Of a DNA stretch of 64,000 bases, positions 1 through 9,648 are shown piece after piece. Both the position numbers and the translations under genes were made by a program. Position 1 is the stretch's first letter, and every line of letters starts with the position of its first letter. The DNA comes from Mesorhizobium sp. WSM4904. Its GTDB lineage: Bacteria > Pseudomonadota > Alphaproteobacteria > Rhizobiales > Rhizobiaceae. Location: the NCBI RefSeq assembly GCF_029674545.1, contig NZ_CP121354.1:1178001-1242000 (forward strand), written 5' to 3'. The notes under the pieces are model-generated. The model was not told the DNA's origin and did not search any database. It was given only the letters and a program-made list of their open reading frames with translations.

Positions 1-1
1 T

Positions 2-1807
2 CCAAAGCGGCGCGTGCTGAAGGACGTGTTCGGCTTCGACGATTTTCGCCCCGGCCAGGCCGACGTTATGGAGACGCTGCTCTCCGGTCGTCACGTGCTG
101 GCCGTCATGCCGACGGGCGCCGGCAAGTCGCTCTGCTACCAGGTTCCGGCGCTGGTGCTCGGCGGGCTCACCATCGTCGTCTCGCCGCTGGTGGCGCTGA
201 TGCAGGATCAGGTCGCGGCGCTGCGGCTCGCCGGCGTCGCCGCCGACACGATCAATTCCTCGCTCGACCGCGACGCCAATGTCGCGGCATGGCGCCGGGT
301 CGCGTCGGGCCAGACGCGCCTGCTCTACCTCGCGCCGGAGCGGCTGATGACCGAACGGATGCTCGACGCGCTCGCCAGGCTCGACATCCGGCTTATCGCC
401 ATCGACGAGGCGCATTGCATCTCGCAATGGGGGCCGGCCTTCCGGCGCGAATATGAGGACCTTGCGCGGCTGCGCGACATTTTTGCGAAGGTGCCGATCA
501 TCGCGCTGACGGCGACCGCGGACGAGGCGACGCGCACCGACATCTCGGCGCGGCTGTTTGCCGACCGCGTCGACACGCTGGTGCTGGGCTTCGACCGGCC
601 GAACATCAGGCTCGCCATCGAGCCGAAGCAGGACAGCAAGCGCCAGCTGCTGCGCTTCGTCGAGCGCCATGCGGGGCAGAGCGGCATCGTCTATTGCCTG
701 TCGCGCCGCAAGACCGAGGAGATGGCGGCCTTCCTCGAAAAAAACGGGGTCACCGCGCTCGCCTACCATGCCGGCATGAGCAAGGACGCGCGCGAGGCCA
801 ATCAGAACGCCTTCATGACGCTCTCGGGCGTCGTCATGGTGGCGACGATCGCCTTCGGCATGGGCATCGACAAGCCGGACGTGGCCTATGTCTTCCACAC
901 CGACCTGCCGGCGAGCCTAGAGGCCTATTACCAGGAGATCGGCCGCGCCGGCCGCGACGGGCGGTCGGCCGAAGCGCATATGCTCTACGGCCTCGGCGAC
1001 ATCCGCACGCGCCGCCTGTTCATTGACGACGAGGATGCCTCGCCCGAGCACAAACGGCGTTCGCACGGCCGGCTGGACACGCTGATCGGCTATTGCGAGA
1101 CGGCGCAGTGCCGCCGCCAGGTCCTGCTCGGCTATTTCGGCGAGACGGCGCAGCCTTGCGGCAATTGTGACAACTGCCTCAACCAGGCGCCGCGCGCGGA
1201 CGGCAGCGCCGAGGCGCGCATCATCCTTTCGGCCATCGCGCAAACCGGCGAGCGGTTCGGCGCCTCGCATATCGTCGACATCCTGCTCGGCCACGAGACC
1301 GAGAAAGTGCTGGCCAGGGGCCATCAAAGGCTTGCCAGCTTCGGCACCGGCGCGGCGCACAAGCGGCCCGCATGGCTGTCGCTGATCCGCCAGCTCGTGG
1401 CGGGCGGGTTCCTGATGCCGGACCCGGACGGCTATGGCGGCCTTGCCATTTCCGAAAGCGGCCGCGCGCTCGGCCGCGGCGAGACCGCGTTCGAATACCG
1501 CGTCGAGACACGGCACCGCTCCTTGCGCAACAAGGCGCGCTCGGCCCAGGCTGCCGCCGCAGCCGGCACCGACGATCTGGACTCCGCGCTGCTCGCCACG
1601 CTGAAGGCGCTGCGGCTGCGTCTGGCGAAGGAACGCCAGGTGCCGGCCTATGTCGTCTTTTCCGACCGCACGCTGATCGACATGGCCGAGCGCCGCCCGC
1701 GCGACCTCGATGCCTTCGCCGAGGTGAACGGCGTCGGCGAGGCAAAGCTCAGGGAGTTCGGCGAGATCTTCTTGAGCGCGATAGCGGCGCATAATTCTGG
1801 AGGCTGA
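2..1807 (+). CDS. recQ: ATP-dependent DNA helicase RecQ (5' end outside window)
   Basis: RecQ is a 3'-5' DNA helicase of the RecF-type recombination and fork-repair pathways. The reading frame is open from the first bases, and the GTG at 14 lies inside it, so the true start is probably just upstream of the window. Visible in order are a Walker A motif (MPTGAGKSLCYQ, about residue 33), the DEAH box (AIDEAHCISQWG, about 131), motif VI region (GRAGRDGR), a RecQ zinc-binding cluster of cysteines (YCETAQC then PCGNCDNC), a winged-helix region and a C-terminal HRDC domain ending in GEAKLREFGEIFLSAI. Length near 600 residues matches the family. It belongs to the chromosomal part of the window. A close alternative is another RecQ paralogue, but the Zn and HRDC domains make the call firm. 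Confidence 0.95.
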   Translation, partial: PKRRVLKDVFGFDDFRPGQADVMETLLSGRHVLAVMPTGAGKSLCYQVPALVLGGLTIVVSPLVALMQDQVAALRLAGVAADTINSSLDRDANVAAWRRVASGQTRLLYLAPERLMTERMLDALARLDIRLIAIDEAHCISQWGPAFRREYEDLARLRDIFAKVPIIALTATADEATRTDISARLFADRVDTLVLGFDRPNIRLAIEPKQDSKRQLLRFVERHAGQSGIVYCLSRRKTEEMAAFLEKNGVTALAYHAGMSKDAREANQNAFMTLSGVVMVATIAFGMGIDKPDVAYVFHTDLPASLEAYYQEIGRAGRDGRSAEAHMLYGLGDIRTRRLFIDDEDASPEHKRRSHGRLDTLIGYCETAQCRRQVLLGYFGETAQPCGNCDNCLNQAPRADGSAEARIILSAIAQTGERFGASHIVDILLGHETEKVLARGHQRLASFGTGAAHKRPAWLSLIRQLVAGGFLMPDPDGYGGLAISESGRALGRGETAFEYRVETRHRSLRNKARSAQAAAAAGTDDLDSALLATLKALRLRLAKERQVPAYVVFSDRTLIDMAERRPRDLDAFAEVNGVGEAKLREFGEIFLSAIAAHNSGG

Positions 1808-1844
1808 ATCTTCGGCGACTCAGCCGCCAGGCGCCCTACGATCC

Positions 1845-2822
1845 TCAGTTGGTGAGGCAGCATTTCTTGAATTTCTTGCCGCTTCCACAGGGACAGGGAT
1901 CGTTGCGCCCAACGTCACGCCAGGGGTTCGTAACCGGCGTAGCGTTCGCCCAGTCTAGCCCCGAGGGCTGCCAGTCGTCGTCCTCGCCAAGCTCGAAGTC
2001 GTCATCCTCAAGCTCGAAGTCGTCGTAGTCGCCAAGGCCACGAGTCCAATCCAGCGCCACGAGAACATCCTCGATGTAACTCAGACTGGCGCGGTCGAAC
2101 CGGCCGATGTCTTCGGGCTGCTGTGCGGCGTCCCGCAGGTCGCTTTCGAAATCGCTGCGTTCAAGCACGTCTTCCGGTATACGGCCCTCGTCCCAGGCGC
2201 TGTAGGCAAGCGGAACGAGGTCTCGCAGGGCAAGCATCGAAATCGCCTGCAGCCAGCCGACCCAGGCGTAATCCCAGTCGTCGGCCAGCCTCTCCCGGTA
2301 GAACCGCTCCACGAAATGCCGTGTCCGATCGCGCTCGATACGACCTTCCCAGGTCAAAAAGGTCACCGCGCCAAACACCGCGTCGCGGATGAATTCGTCG
2401 ACGGAGCGGTCGGCGATGATGCCGAACAGCGCGTCGGCGTCGCCATCGAACACGCCCGCGACGATGCGCGACAAGGTTTCGGTTATGGTATCGCCAAGCA
2501 GCCAGTTGGTTTCCTCCGTGGGACGGCGTAACAAGCGCAGCAAGGGTTGGCATGCCTGGCTGTCCCGGGCTCCGCCGAGAATGTACAGGCCTCTGAAGAC
2601 CAGCATCTCTTCGTCGTCCGACAGCGCCTCTCCTTTGGCGGCGCGCTCGAGGACCGCGCGCAGCGGGGGAGCGGATTCCTCGATCCTCATCGTGCAGAGC
2701 CCGATCGCGACATCCGGCACTTCGCGCTCGGTCGCCACCGCATGAAGGTAGTCTTCTATCGGGCCAAGGTCGAAGTCCTCCCTGCCGCCACCGAAGAGCC
2801 TTTCGACTTCTTCCTTCCTCAT
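1845..2822 (-). CDS. DUF1186 family protein with C-terminal SEC-C motif
   Basis: The 325-residue product is mostly helical, of the type described as DUF1186 (HEAT-like repeats), followed by an acidic linker near residues 265-290 and a SEC-C zinc-binding motif at the extreme C-terminus ([17 protein letters not shown]). SEC-C motifs bind zinc and in SecA mediate SecB and ribosome contacts; in stand-alone proteins of this type the role is unknown. The start ATG at 2822 precedes [16 protein letters not shown]. It is convergent with recQ (37 bp gap) and divergent from the next gene. Function is not inferred beyond a probable protein-protein or zinc-binding role. Confidence 0.8.
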   Translation of the reverse strand: MRKEEVERLFGGGREDFDLGPIEDYLHAVATEREVPDVAIGLCTMRIEESAPPLRAVLERAAKGEALSDDEEMLVFRGLYILGGARDSQACQPLLRLLRRPTEETNWLLGDTITETLSRIVAGVFDGDADALFGIIADRSVDEFIRDAVFGAVTFLTWEGRIERDRTRHFVERFYRERLADDWDYAWVGWLQAISMLALRDLVPLAYSAWDEGRIPEDVLERSDFESDLRDAAQQPEDIGRFDRASLSYIEDVLVALDWTRGLGDYDDFELEDDDFELGEDDDWQPSGLDWANATPVTNPWRDVGRNDPCPCGSGKKFKKCCLTN

Positions 2823-3070
2823 CTCATCCTCGCGCGCTGGTTTCCGCCAAGTCTACGGCGGATCAGTCGCCTTGCAAACGCTCATCCGAGGCGGATGCGC
2901 TTCGTACCACAATTTTGATGGCGTGCTCGGTGTTTCTGAAGAATATGCAGGACTGCAGGGGTTCTGGATGGGGCAGACGGGCAACGGTGGTGGCTCCACA
3001 TGATGTAGACCTTGCAGAAGCCCCGCGAATCCTTGAAACCGACGACTTCCTGCATCCGGTCCGAGCGGCA

Positions 3071-4204
3071 ATGAGCGAATACCAATATTATGAATTCCAG
3101 GCGATCGATCGACCACTCGGCGACGCGGATCGCCGGGCGCTTCGCGACCTGTCGTCACGGGCGCGCATCACGGCCACCAGCTTCACCAATTTCTACGAGT
3201 GGGGCGACTTCAAGGGCGATCCGGACCAACTCATGGAGCACTGGTTCGATCTTCACCTCTACCTGGCGAATTGGGGCTCGCGCCGCTTGATGATGAAGCT
3301 GCCGACCCGGCTGGTCGACCGGGATCACCTCGGCGCGTTTCTCGGAAATAACGACTATTCCGTGCTCAGGATCGCCGGCGAGAATGTCGTCTTGAGCATT
3401 TGGCGCGACGAACTGGAGCCCGGCGAATGGGATGATGGCGAGGGTTGGCTAGCGAACCTGTCGCCGCTCCGGGCCGACGTGCTCGCCGGCGACCTCAGGT
3501 TGTTTTATCTGATTTGGCTCATGGACGTCGAAGCCGAAGCGGTCGAGCCGGACGAACCGGAGCCGATGCCCGGAATAGGACCGCTGACCGGCGCGCTCGC
3601 GGGCTTCGCCGAATTCTTCTGCATCGATCAGGATCTTCTCCAGGCAGCCGCGGAACAGAGCTCGGCAGCAGCTCCGGACAGGTTGCCGCCGGAGACGGCC
3701 GGGCGAATAGTCGCGGCGATGAGCGACGCGGAGAAAACCAGCCTGCTCATGCGGATTTTCAATGGCGAGCCGCATGTGACAGCAGAGTTGCGAGCCTTGG
3801 TGCGGGCGCGCTCGGAACTCCAGACGGCAATCTCGCCCGGCGCTCCGCGCACAGCCGCGGACGTGTTGAACCGCGCCCGCGAGATCCGCCTTGCCCGCGA
3901 GCGCGCCGAGGCGGAACTGGCGGAAGCGCAGCGGCGACTGGAGGCGGAGGCGGCCGAGAAGGCGCGTGAAGTGCGGCTCGAGGCCATTCGCGGCCGGGGC
4001 GAAAGCATCTGGAGCGACGTCGAGGATGAAATCGGGCGACGCAATCCCGCCGGATATGACAAGGCAGCAGCCCTTCTTTCCGATCTGCTGGCGCTCGCCG
4101 AAAGACAGGACGGTGTCGAGGAATTCCGCCTCCGGCTTCAATCGATCCGGGAGCGCCATGCCGGCAAAGGCCGTTTCATCGAACGTCTGGCGACGCTGGG
4201 ATAG
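3071..4204 (+). CDS. Conserved hypothetical protein with C-terminal coiled coil
   Basis: I do not recognise a named family. The open frame extends upstream to 2915, but ATG 3071 (MSEYQYYEFQAIDRPLGD) is chosen because the upstream segment is low in structure and the conserved-looking globular part begins here. The 377-residue product has an N-terminal globular region rich in Trp, Asp and Glu (about 1-200) and a charged Ala/Glu/Arg helix (about 265-320) likely to form a coiled coil. There is no signal peptide or membrane segment. It is convergent with the caspase-like gene, 21 bp apart, and lies in the chromosomal section. Confidence 0.65.
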   Translation: MSEYQYYEFQAIDRPLGDADRRALRDLSSRARITATSFTNFYEWGDFKGDPDQLMEHWFDLHLYLANWGSRRLMMKLPTRLVDRDHLGAFLGNNDYSVLRIAGENVVLSIWRDELEPGEWDDGEGWLANLSPLRADVLAGDLRLFYLIWLMDVEAEAVEPDEPEPMPGIGPLTGALAGFAEFFCIDQDLLQAAAEQSSAAAPDRLPPETAGRIVAAMSDAEKTSLLMRIFNGEPHVTAELRALVRARSELQTAISPGAPRTAADVLNRAREIRLARERAEAELAEAQRRLEAEAAEKAREVRLEAIRGRGESIWSDVEDEIGRRNPAGYDKAAALLSDLLALAERQDGVEEFRLRLQSIRERHAGKGRFIERLATLG

Positions 4205-4225
4205 GTCCGCGGGGCCGCCATCCAT

Positions 4226-5860
4226 TCAATAATGCGCGTAGCCGCTCAACGGGCATCTCTGTGATGCGGGAACCTCGAAGGTGCCGTCGATGCCGCTGCA
4301 GGTGCGGTATCCGGACTTTCGCTGCGCCGGCTTGGATTTCAGCGCCGGTCTTGGATTGGCGGCTTCGCGTTGCTGTTCGCGTCTCGGCTTCGCGCGGACG
4401 ACCGGTTGCGGCTTCTGCGCCTTTTGCGACGTGGCGCCTTCCTGCTTCTTCGCTTCGGCCTCCGACGCTTTTTGGGCGCGGTAGTTCTTCAGGGCATCGT
4501 CCGTGTCGAGCTTCAGCCGGGCATATTGCTTTTGCGTAAGGTAGGTGGTCGCCGGCAAGCGGTTTTCTTCCTGCCATCGGCCGATGGCTTGGCGCGTCTT
4601 GCTGCCGAAATCGCCGTCGGCCTCGTCCAGGTCGTAACCGATCGCCAGCAGCCTCTCCTGCAGATCGATCCTATCCTGACGACCAAGCCCGATCGCGCTT
4701 TCCGTCGGTTCAGTCCCCGCGTCGGTTTCCGGATTGGCGGCCGCGGCCGGAGGTTGCGCCGCTGCGGCCGATCGCGCCGCGTCGCCCTCTGTCTTGGCGT
4801 CGGCAGCCGGCGTATTTCCGACAGTGATCGGCGGCTTCTTCAACTGATTGATGTTGAGGCGGGCGAGGTCGGCGAACGCTCCGTTGGGGAATTGCTGAAG
4901 ATAGGCCTCGTAGTGCGCCAGCGTGTTGCGCTTGGAGGCTTCGTCCCACACGCGCTGCTCGATTTCCCATCCGCGCGCGTCCGAATTTGGCGGCTCGGCC
5001 GGAGTCTCGGTTGCGGACGGCTGCGGAGCAGCGGCGGCCGGTGGCGGCGTCTGCGGGCCGATAAAGACCTCGCGGCCGAGCGAGGCATTGTGCCATGGCC
5101 GCTGACGCCCATCCGTTTCCGCCGTCACTTCGCCGCGAACGCGGGTCAGCGCGCTCTGGATTTCCACGCCCGGCTCGGCAAGATGCCGGGCAAGCGACAT
5201 CGTGTAGGGGCTGTTGGCGCCATTGCCGTCGTAGGATACGGCTCCGGGATCGGTCGCAAAGGCGATCAGCACGCCGCCGGAGCCAACTTCCGACCCGCTG
5301 ACATCGATGGGCGCCAGGCCCGGTGCGGTGGTCGAGCGGCTCTTCGGCAAGGACGCCGCCAGGGTCCTCGCCAGCGGATTGTCGCGACAGGCATCGAGGA
5401 TGACGATGCCCACGGCTGGGTCGGGCGGGAGCGCGGCGAGCAGCTCGTCCATCTGGATGGTTCTGGTCTTGAGATGCGCCGGGGCTGTGAGCTCGGCGTC
5501 GATCGGGATCAGGTAATTCTTGCCGTTCACCTGCATGCCGTGGCCGGCGTAGTAGATCAGCGCGGTATCGGCGTCGTAGGAGGCCTCGGTGAACTTGTTC
5601 AGCCGGTCACGCATTCCGGCATAGTCGAGATCCACGCCTTCGATGACGTTGAACCCCGCCTTGCGCAGCACATCGGCCATCAGCCGCGCATCGCCGGCAG
5701 GATTGGGAAGGGTCGGCGCGTAGACATATTTGCTGTTGCCGATGACCAGGGCGACCCGATTGCTGCCGGCGGCAAGGGCGTCCGCCTGCAGCAGATCGGC
5801 CGCGGCCAGGAAGAACAAACCAACAATGGCGGCCCAGAACCTCATCGCGCGCACTCTCAA
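4226..5860 (-). CDS. Caspase-family (peptidase C14) protein with peptidoglycan-binding domain, exported
   Basis: A hydrophobic N-terminus (residues 6-31, ending near ADALAAGSN) is a likely signal peptide. The caspase-like fold follows, with the catalytic dyad visible as His107 in YYAGHG and Cys158 in ILDACRDNPLA. The middle is a Pro/Ala-rich linker. A peptidoglycan-binding-1 type domain lies near 395-450 (LQERLLAIGYDLDEADGDFG), followed by a Lys/Arg-rich tail. Bacterial proteins of this layout cleave after basic residues in the few studied cases; the substrate here is unknown. The combination predicts a periplasmic protease tethered to murein. An alternative start is Met6 at 5845. It stands alone between convergent and divergent neighbours. 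Confidence 0.85.
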   Translation of the reverse strand: MRVRAMRFWAAIVGLFFLAAADLLQADALAAGSNRVALVIGNSKYVYAPTLPNPAGDARLMADVLRKAGFNVIEGVDLDYAGMRDRLNKFTEASYDADTALIYYAGHGMQVNGKNYLIPIDAELTAPAHLKTRTIQMDELLAALPPDPAVGIVILDACRDNPLARTLAASLPKSRSTTAPGLAPIDVSGSEVGSGGVLIAFATDPGAVSYDGNGANSPYTMSLARHLAEPGVEIQSALTRVRGEVTAETDGRQRPWHNASLGREVFIGPQTPPPAAAAPQPSATETPAEPPNSDARGWEIEQRVWDEASKRNTLAHYEAYLQQFPNGAFADLARLNINQLKKPPITVGNTPAADAKTEGDAARSAAAAQPPAAAANPETDAGTEPTESAIGLGRQDRIDLQERLLAIGYDLDEADGDFGSKTRQAIGRWQEENRLPATTYLTQKQYARLKLDTDDALKNYRAQKASEAEAKKQEGATSQKAQKPQPVVRAKPRREQQREAANPRPALKSKPAQRKSGYRTCSGIDGTFEVPASQRCPLSGYAHY

Positions 5861-6375
5861 TCAAGTTGCGGCTTTACCTGCTCGTTCCAGTCGCATTTCA
5901 TGCGCGGGGAGCCCCTTCCATGAAATATATAACACATCAGCGGGGTTGAATGTGCATCCTGCTTCATACCGAGGATGCGGCGGCGGCCGGGTTTGTTGCT
6001 GCCACCGGCCGGTGCTGGCGCGTCTCGATGCCGAACGTCCGGTGTGATGCCCGATACAAAAGCGCCGCCACGGTGGCGTCAACCGGTTACACAGAGCAGG
6101 AAATATCCCCGGCCTTCCGGGAGTGGCGCGTCAGCGTCCCCGGAGGCCGCGTGGGCGTGTCGTCGGTTGGGCGTTAGCGCCGCGACCGGAACGCTCCACG
6201 CCTCGCAAGCGGGATAGCGAAATCTCGTGAAGGCAAGGTCAGGCTGCGTTCTCCGTTCTGTATCGGCGACGGGCGGAGACTGGGAGAGATGGATAACATG
6301 CGCGTGGCGCGTCTGGAGGTTGGCGGGACATGGACGCGGGGCGGGCCGCGTGCGGGCGCTTGGCCGGGCGACGCA
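5861..6375. other. Intergenic region between divergent caspase and cyclase genes
   Basis: About 515 bases lie between the two divergent starts. The first part is comparatively AT-rich near 5925-5950 (a likely promoter zone for the caspase gene). I see no convincing RNA gene, terminator or named operator. An in-frame extension of the cyclase reaches ATG 6289, but it encodes a Gly/Arg-rich stretch without domain character. Confidence 0.4.
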
Positions 6376-8112
6376 ATGACCGCGCAGCGCCGCCTCGCAG
6401 CGATCCTGGCTTGCGACGTGGTCGGCTATTCGCGGCTGACGGAGCGCGACGAGCGCGGCACGCTCGAACGGCTGAAGATCTACCGCAAGGACCTCCTCGA
6501 ACCGCTGGTCCGCGAGCACCAGGGTCGGATCGTCAAGCTCACCGGCGACGGCATGCTGTGCGAGTTCGCGAGCGTCGTCAACGCCGTGACCACGGCGATG
6601 GCGATCCAGCAGGCCTTGGCGGAACATGAGGCGGAGACGCCTGAAGAAGAGCGGATTCGCTTCCGCATCGGCGTCAATCTCGGCGACGTGGTCTGCGAGG
6701 AGGACGGCGACATCTACGGCGACGGGGTCAACATCGCCGCCCGCCTCGAAAGCGTCGCCGATCCCGGCAGCGTGGTCGTCTCGGGTACCGCCTACGACCA
6801 CCTTCAGGGCAAGCTCGACTGCGGCTTCACGCCGCTCGGCGACCTGCGCCTCAAGAATATCGAGCGGCCTGTGCGCGCCTACCGCGTCGAGACCGACGCC
6901 GGCGCTGCGCCGCCTCCCTTGCCCGAGAAACCCTCGATCGCGGTGCTGCCTTTCACCAACATGAGCGGCGACCCCGACCAGGAATACTTCGCCGACGGGC
7001 TGGTGGAGGACATCATCACCGGATTGAGCCGGGTGAACTCCTTCTTCGTGATCGCCCGCAACTCGTCCTTCACCTACAAGGGCCGGGCGGTCGATCTGCG
7101 CCAGGTCGGGCGCGAGCTGGGCGTCCGCTACGTGCTCGAAGGCAGCATCCGCAGAGCCGGATCGCGGGTGCGCATCAGCGGGCAGTTGGTGGACGCGATC
7201 AGCGGACACCATGTCTGGGCCGACCGCTTCGAGGGCGACGTGAGCGACATCTTCGACCTGCAGGACAAGGTGACCGAGAGCGTCGTCGGCGCTGTCGAGC
7301 CGAGCATCCGGCTGGAGGAGATCAAGCAGGCGCGCATGAAGCCGACCGACTACATCAGCGCCTACGACCTCTACCTTCGCGCCCTGCCGCGCTTCTACAG
7401 CATGACACGCGAAGGCTTTGCCGACGTGCGCCGGCTCACCAACGAGGCGCTCAGCATCGACCCCGGCTTCAACCTGGCGAAGGCACTCGGCGCCTATATC
7501 CGCAGCCTGTCCGTAAGTCAGTGCTGGCACGAGCCCGACGATACCAGAGTCGCCGCGCGCATGGCGCGCGAGGTGTTGGCGGAAGCGCGTGACGACCCCA
7601 CGAGCCTGCGCTTCGCCGCGCAGGTGATCGCCTACAGCGCGAAGGACTACGAGATGGCGCTGCGCACCATCGAACGATCTTTGCTGCTCAACCCCAATTC
7701 GGCGCAGGGCCATACGGGCAGTGGCTGGGTGAACGCGCATTCCGGCCGCCCGCTCGTCGCGATCGAGCACTTTCACAGAGCGATGCGGCTGAGCCCGATC
7801 GACCCCGAGAAGGGCATCGCGCTCTCCGGCATCGGGATGAGCTACCTGATGCTCGAGCGCTACGAGGAAGCGCTGGCATGGGGAGAACGCGCGCTGCACG
7901 AGATGCCGAACTACGGTTCTTCGCACCGGGTGGTGATCATGGCGCTGGTCAAACTCAACCGGCTGGACGAAGCGCGGGCAGCGGCGCGGCGGCTGATGGA
8001 GGCGTTCCCGACCTACACGCTCACCCTGCAGAGACAGATCAACCCGTGGCAAGACAAGGCGTTCGCCGAGCGTTACCTCGAGGCGCTAGGCGTATCCGGC
8101 GTGCCGGAGTGA
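6376..8112 (+). CDS. Class III adenylate/guanylate cyclase with TolB-like and TPR regions
   Basis: The N-terminal ~170 residues are a class III nucleotide cyclase domain: the metal-binding Asp in LACDVVGYSRL, the GDG loop in LTGDGMLCEF and the YGDGVNIAARLES helix are all present, so it is likely catalytically competent for cAMP. A second region (about 185-290, from PSIAVLPFTNMSGDPDQEYF to GHHVWADRFEG) is the TolB/FlgO-like domain common in rhizobial cyclases, and the rest is TPR-like repeats. ATG 6376 (MTAQRRLAAIL) matches the usual family start, and the frame extends to 6289. Rhizobia carry many such cyclases; the ligand sensed by the C-terminal part cannot be told from sequence. No operon partners. 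Confidence 0.9.
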   Translation: MTAQRRLAAILACDVVGYSRLTERDERGTLERLKIYRKDLLEPLVREHQGRIVKLTGDGMLCEFASVVNAVTTAMAIQQALAEHEAETPEEERIRFRIGVNLGDVVCEEDGDIYGDGVNIAARLESVADPGSVVVSGTAYDHLQGKLDCGFTPLGDLRLKNIERPVRAYRVETDAGAAPPPLPEKPSIAVLPFTNMSGDPDQEYFADGLVEDIITGLSRVNSFFVIARNSSFTYKGRAVDLRQVGRELGVRYVLEGSIRRAGSRVRISGQLVDAISGHHVWADRFEGDVSDIFDLQDKVTESVVGAVEPSIRLEEIKQARMKPTDYISAYDLYLRALPRFYSMTREGFADVRRLTNEALSIDPGFNLAKALGAYIRSLSVSQCWHEPDDTRVAARMAREVLAEARDDPTSLRFAAQVIAYSAKDYEMALRTIERSLLLNPNSAQGHTGSGWVNAHSGRPLVAIEHFHRAMRLSPIDPEKGIALSGIGMSYLMLERYEEALAWGERALHEMPNYGSSHRVVIMALVKLNRLDEARAAARRLMEAFPTYTLTLQRQINPWQDKAFAERYLEALGVSGVPE

Positions 8113-8314
8113 TCGTCGCGGTAGCAAAGGCCTCTCCTAAGCGTCAGTCCGGCAGGCGGCGTCGCTTGAACATCGGCCATGAAGGCAGCGTAGCCTCACG
8201 AATCATGAGCCCGCATCGACCGGGAGGAAGACCGTCCGATGGATCAACGGGCGGCGACCAGCTTACCCACCAATCGGTCCCACTGAACTCGACCCTGCGA
8301 TCGCCTTGGGCCCG

Positions 8315-8731
8315 CTAGTGCCAAAGGCACACGCGGACGTCCTTCCCAACATAGCACGCGCCTTCGCGGCGAAGTTCTCCCCAATCTCCTACCTCGCCGT
8401 GAGTGTCGCGAATGTCCGCGTTCCCATAGCCTTCCCAAAGATCGCCGTCCTTGTATACGACTGCCCAGTAATCTTTGGACATTTCACCTGCCCCACTATT
8501 GGTGTCAGGATAGTCGATGCCCGCAAAAACCTGCCGAGGACCCTGGATATTGAAATCGCCGCCCTTCTCGATTTGATAGGAGCATCTTCCGGATATGCGA
8601 GTCTGACCGTGAACAACAAGCAGGCAGCGGCCCCATTTATAACCGCTCGGTAGACGATGCTGTGATTGCGCATGCGCAGGCAAAAAGGAAAAAACAATTG
8701 CAAGGGCAGCCGCCATAGTTCGCCCGATCAT
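8315..8731 (-). CDS. Small secreted protein of unknown function
   Basis: The product of about 138 residues begins MIGRTMAAALAIVF and has a clear signal peptide cleaved after AHAQ. The mature part has three or more Cys residues and aromatic motifs (GDWGELRREGACYVGKDV, ending CLWH), consistent with a small disulfide-bonded periplasmic protein. An upstream TTG at 8749 is in frame, but ATG 8731 has a GGA-type ribosome site. I do not recognise the family. It is the last gene before the putative attachment site, so it may be chromosomal or already accessory. Confidence 0.6.
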   Translation of the reverse strand: MIGRTMAAALAIVFSFLPAHAQSQHRLPSGYKWGRCLLVVHGQTRISGRCSYQIEKGGDFNIQGPRQVFAGIDYPDTNSGAGEMSKDYWAVVYKDGDLWEGYGNADIRDTHGEVGDWGELRREGACYVGKDVRVCLWH

Positions 8732-8919
8732 CTTGTCATCCGATGTCAAACAGCCAATCCGGACACCGCTGGATTCCGCCCAGAGCGCATGTCGAACGGT
8801 CCTCCGCAGGATGATTCCCCTGAGATGCTATTGTTATCGCCCATGGTTGGATTTTTGTCACGCGACATGCGGTGACATGCGGGCTGCTGCACCCCTCCTT
8901 CGCCAAGGCTTCGGAGGGT

Positions 8920-8983
8920 ATCCTGCTTCGCGCTGAGGGGGATTCGGAACCTGTCCTGCGAAGCGCGCAGCGCGAAGCAGGAT
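8920..8983 (-). terminator. 16-bp perfect inverted repeat, probable terminator-like hairpin
   Basis: ATCCTGCTTCGCGCTG at 8920-8935 is exactly complementary to CAGCGCGAAGCAGGAT at 8968-8983, with a 32-base loop. It lies immediately downstream, on the minus strand, of the tRNA-Ser 3'-end fragment, where a tRNA terminator would be expected. There is no clear T-run, so the terminator role is inferred from position. Confidence 0.5.
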
Positions 8984-9001
8984 GGCGGAGAGGGAGGGAT
9001 T
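8983..9001 (-). other. tRNA-Ser 3'-end fragment, candidate attachment site of an integrative element
   Basis: Read on the minus strand the 19 bases are AATCCCTCCCTCTCCGCCA, the T-arm end, acceptor stem and CCA expected of an alphaproteobacterial tRNA-Ser. The bases upstream on that strand do not continue as a tRNA, so only the 3' tail is present. Integrases of the tyrosine recombinase family commonly use tRNA 3' ends and leave such a tail at the far end of the element. The polarity fits: DNA downstream of the tRNA (lower coordinates) is core-like, and accessory DNA begins on the other side. Confidence 0.55.
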
Positions 9002-9648
9002 CCCTTTCACCTCTATGATACTGAAAATACTAGTCTTTTCGCGCTTTTTGTTACACAGTTTGTTACACAGCTACAACTACGATTTATAACCGCTCTAAGC
9101 TCGCAGCTTTTGGGCTCGCCTGCCCAATCCATCCGATCTGTCGAAACCGATGGCTTGTAGGACACTCCCGCGTGTGTACGTTGGGGCTTGGGTCAGAAGG
9201 TGACCCACAGCAAAGACGGGAGCGCCGCAGCGCAAAAGATCTCATCGGTCAAGGAACAGATAGTGAAGTAGCCTGTGACAATCGGCGCCAGCATCACCTC
9301 CAAAGCCGACCAGGAAAAACCCGCAAAAAACGTCGCCCTCAGATACCCCGTCGGCAATGAATATGGGACCGAAGTTGCGCGGCAGATCGGGCGTTAGATG
9401 CCTTCATGACATCTGAACCTGAGCAGGCTCCTACGCCGCGAGCCGGCACATTTCCGAACGGAGTTTCGTCCGGCTGCGCAAAAAGGTGCCCTGTCGAGAC
9501 TTACTTGTTGGCCAAATGGCTTAGCAGGGACGAACTCGTGAAGAGATTGATAATGCAACACTATCAGTCGTTGTGCTGATCCGACAGGCTGTGCGTTTTG
9601 GCACGAAAATCATGGCGAAAAGCGCACCGGCACTTTACTCTCCAAATT

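Larger units (their letters stand above)
8732..9648. other. Gene-poor junction region holding hairpins and putative att site
   Basis: About 900 bases with no convincing gene. It holds a small hairpin (CCTCC...GGAGG around 8893-8917), a larger 16-bp inverted repeat, a tRNA-Ser 3'-end fragment and, at about 9047-9071, a tandem TTTGTTACACAG motif. The base composition shifts here from GC-rich core to mixed accessory DNA. A 62-codon frame at 9172-9360 has no coding character. Confidence 0.5.

Noticed and set aside
4370..5923. 517-codon open frame on the plus strand
   Set aside because: Antisense to the caspase-like gene with the clear catalytic dyad; no domain content of its own.
6079..8052. 657-codon open frame on the minus strand
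   Set aside because: It lies entirely opposite the cyclase gene; no motifs, and it results from GC-rich codon use.
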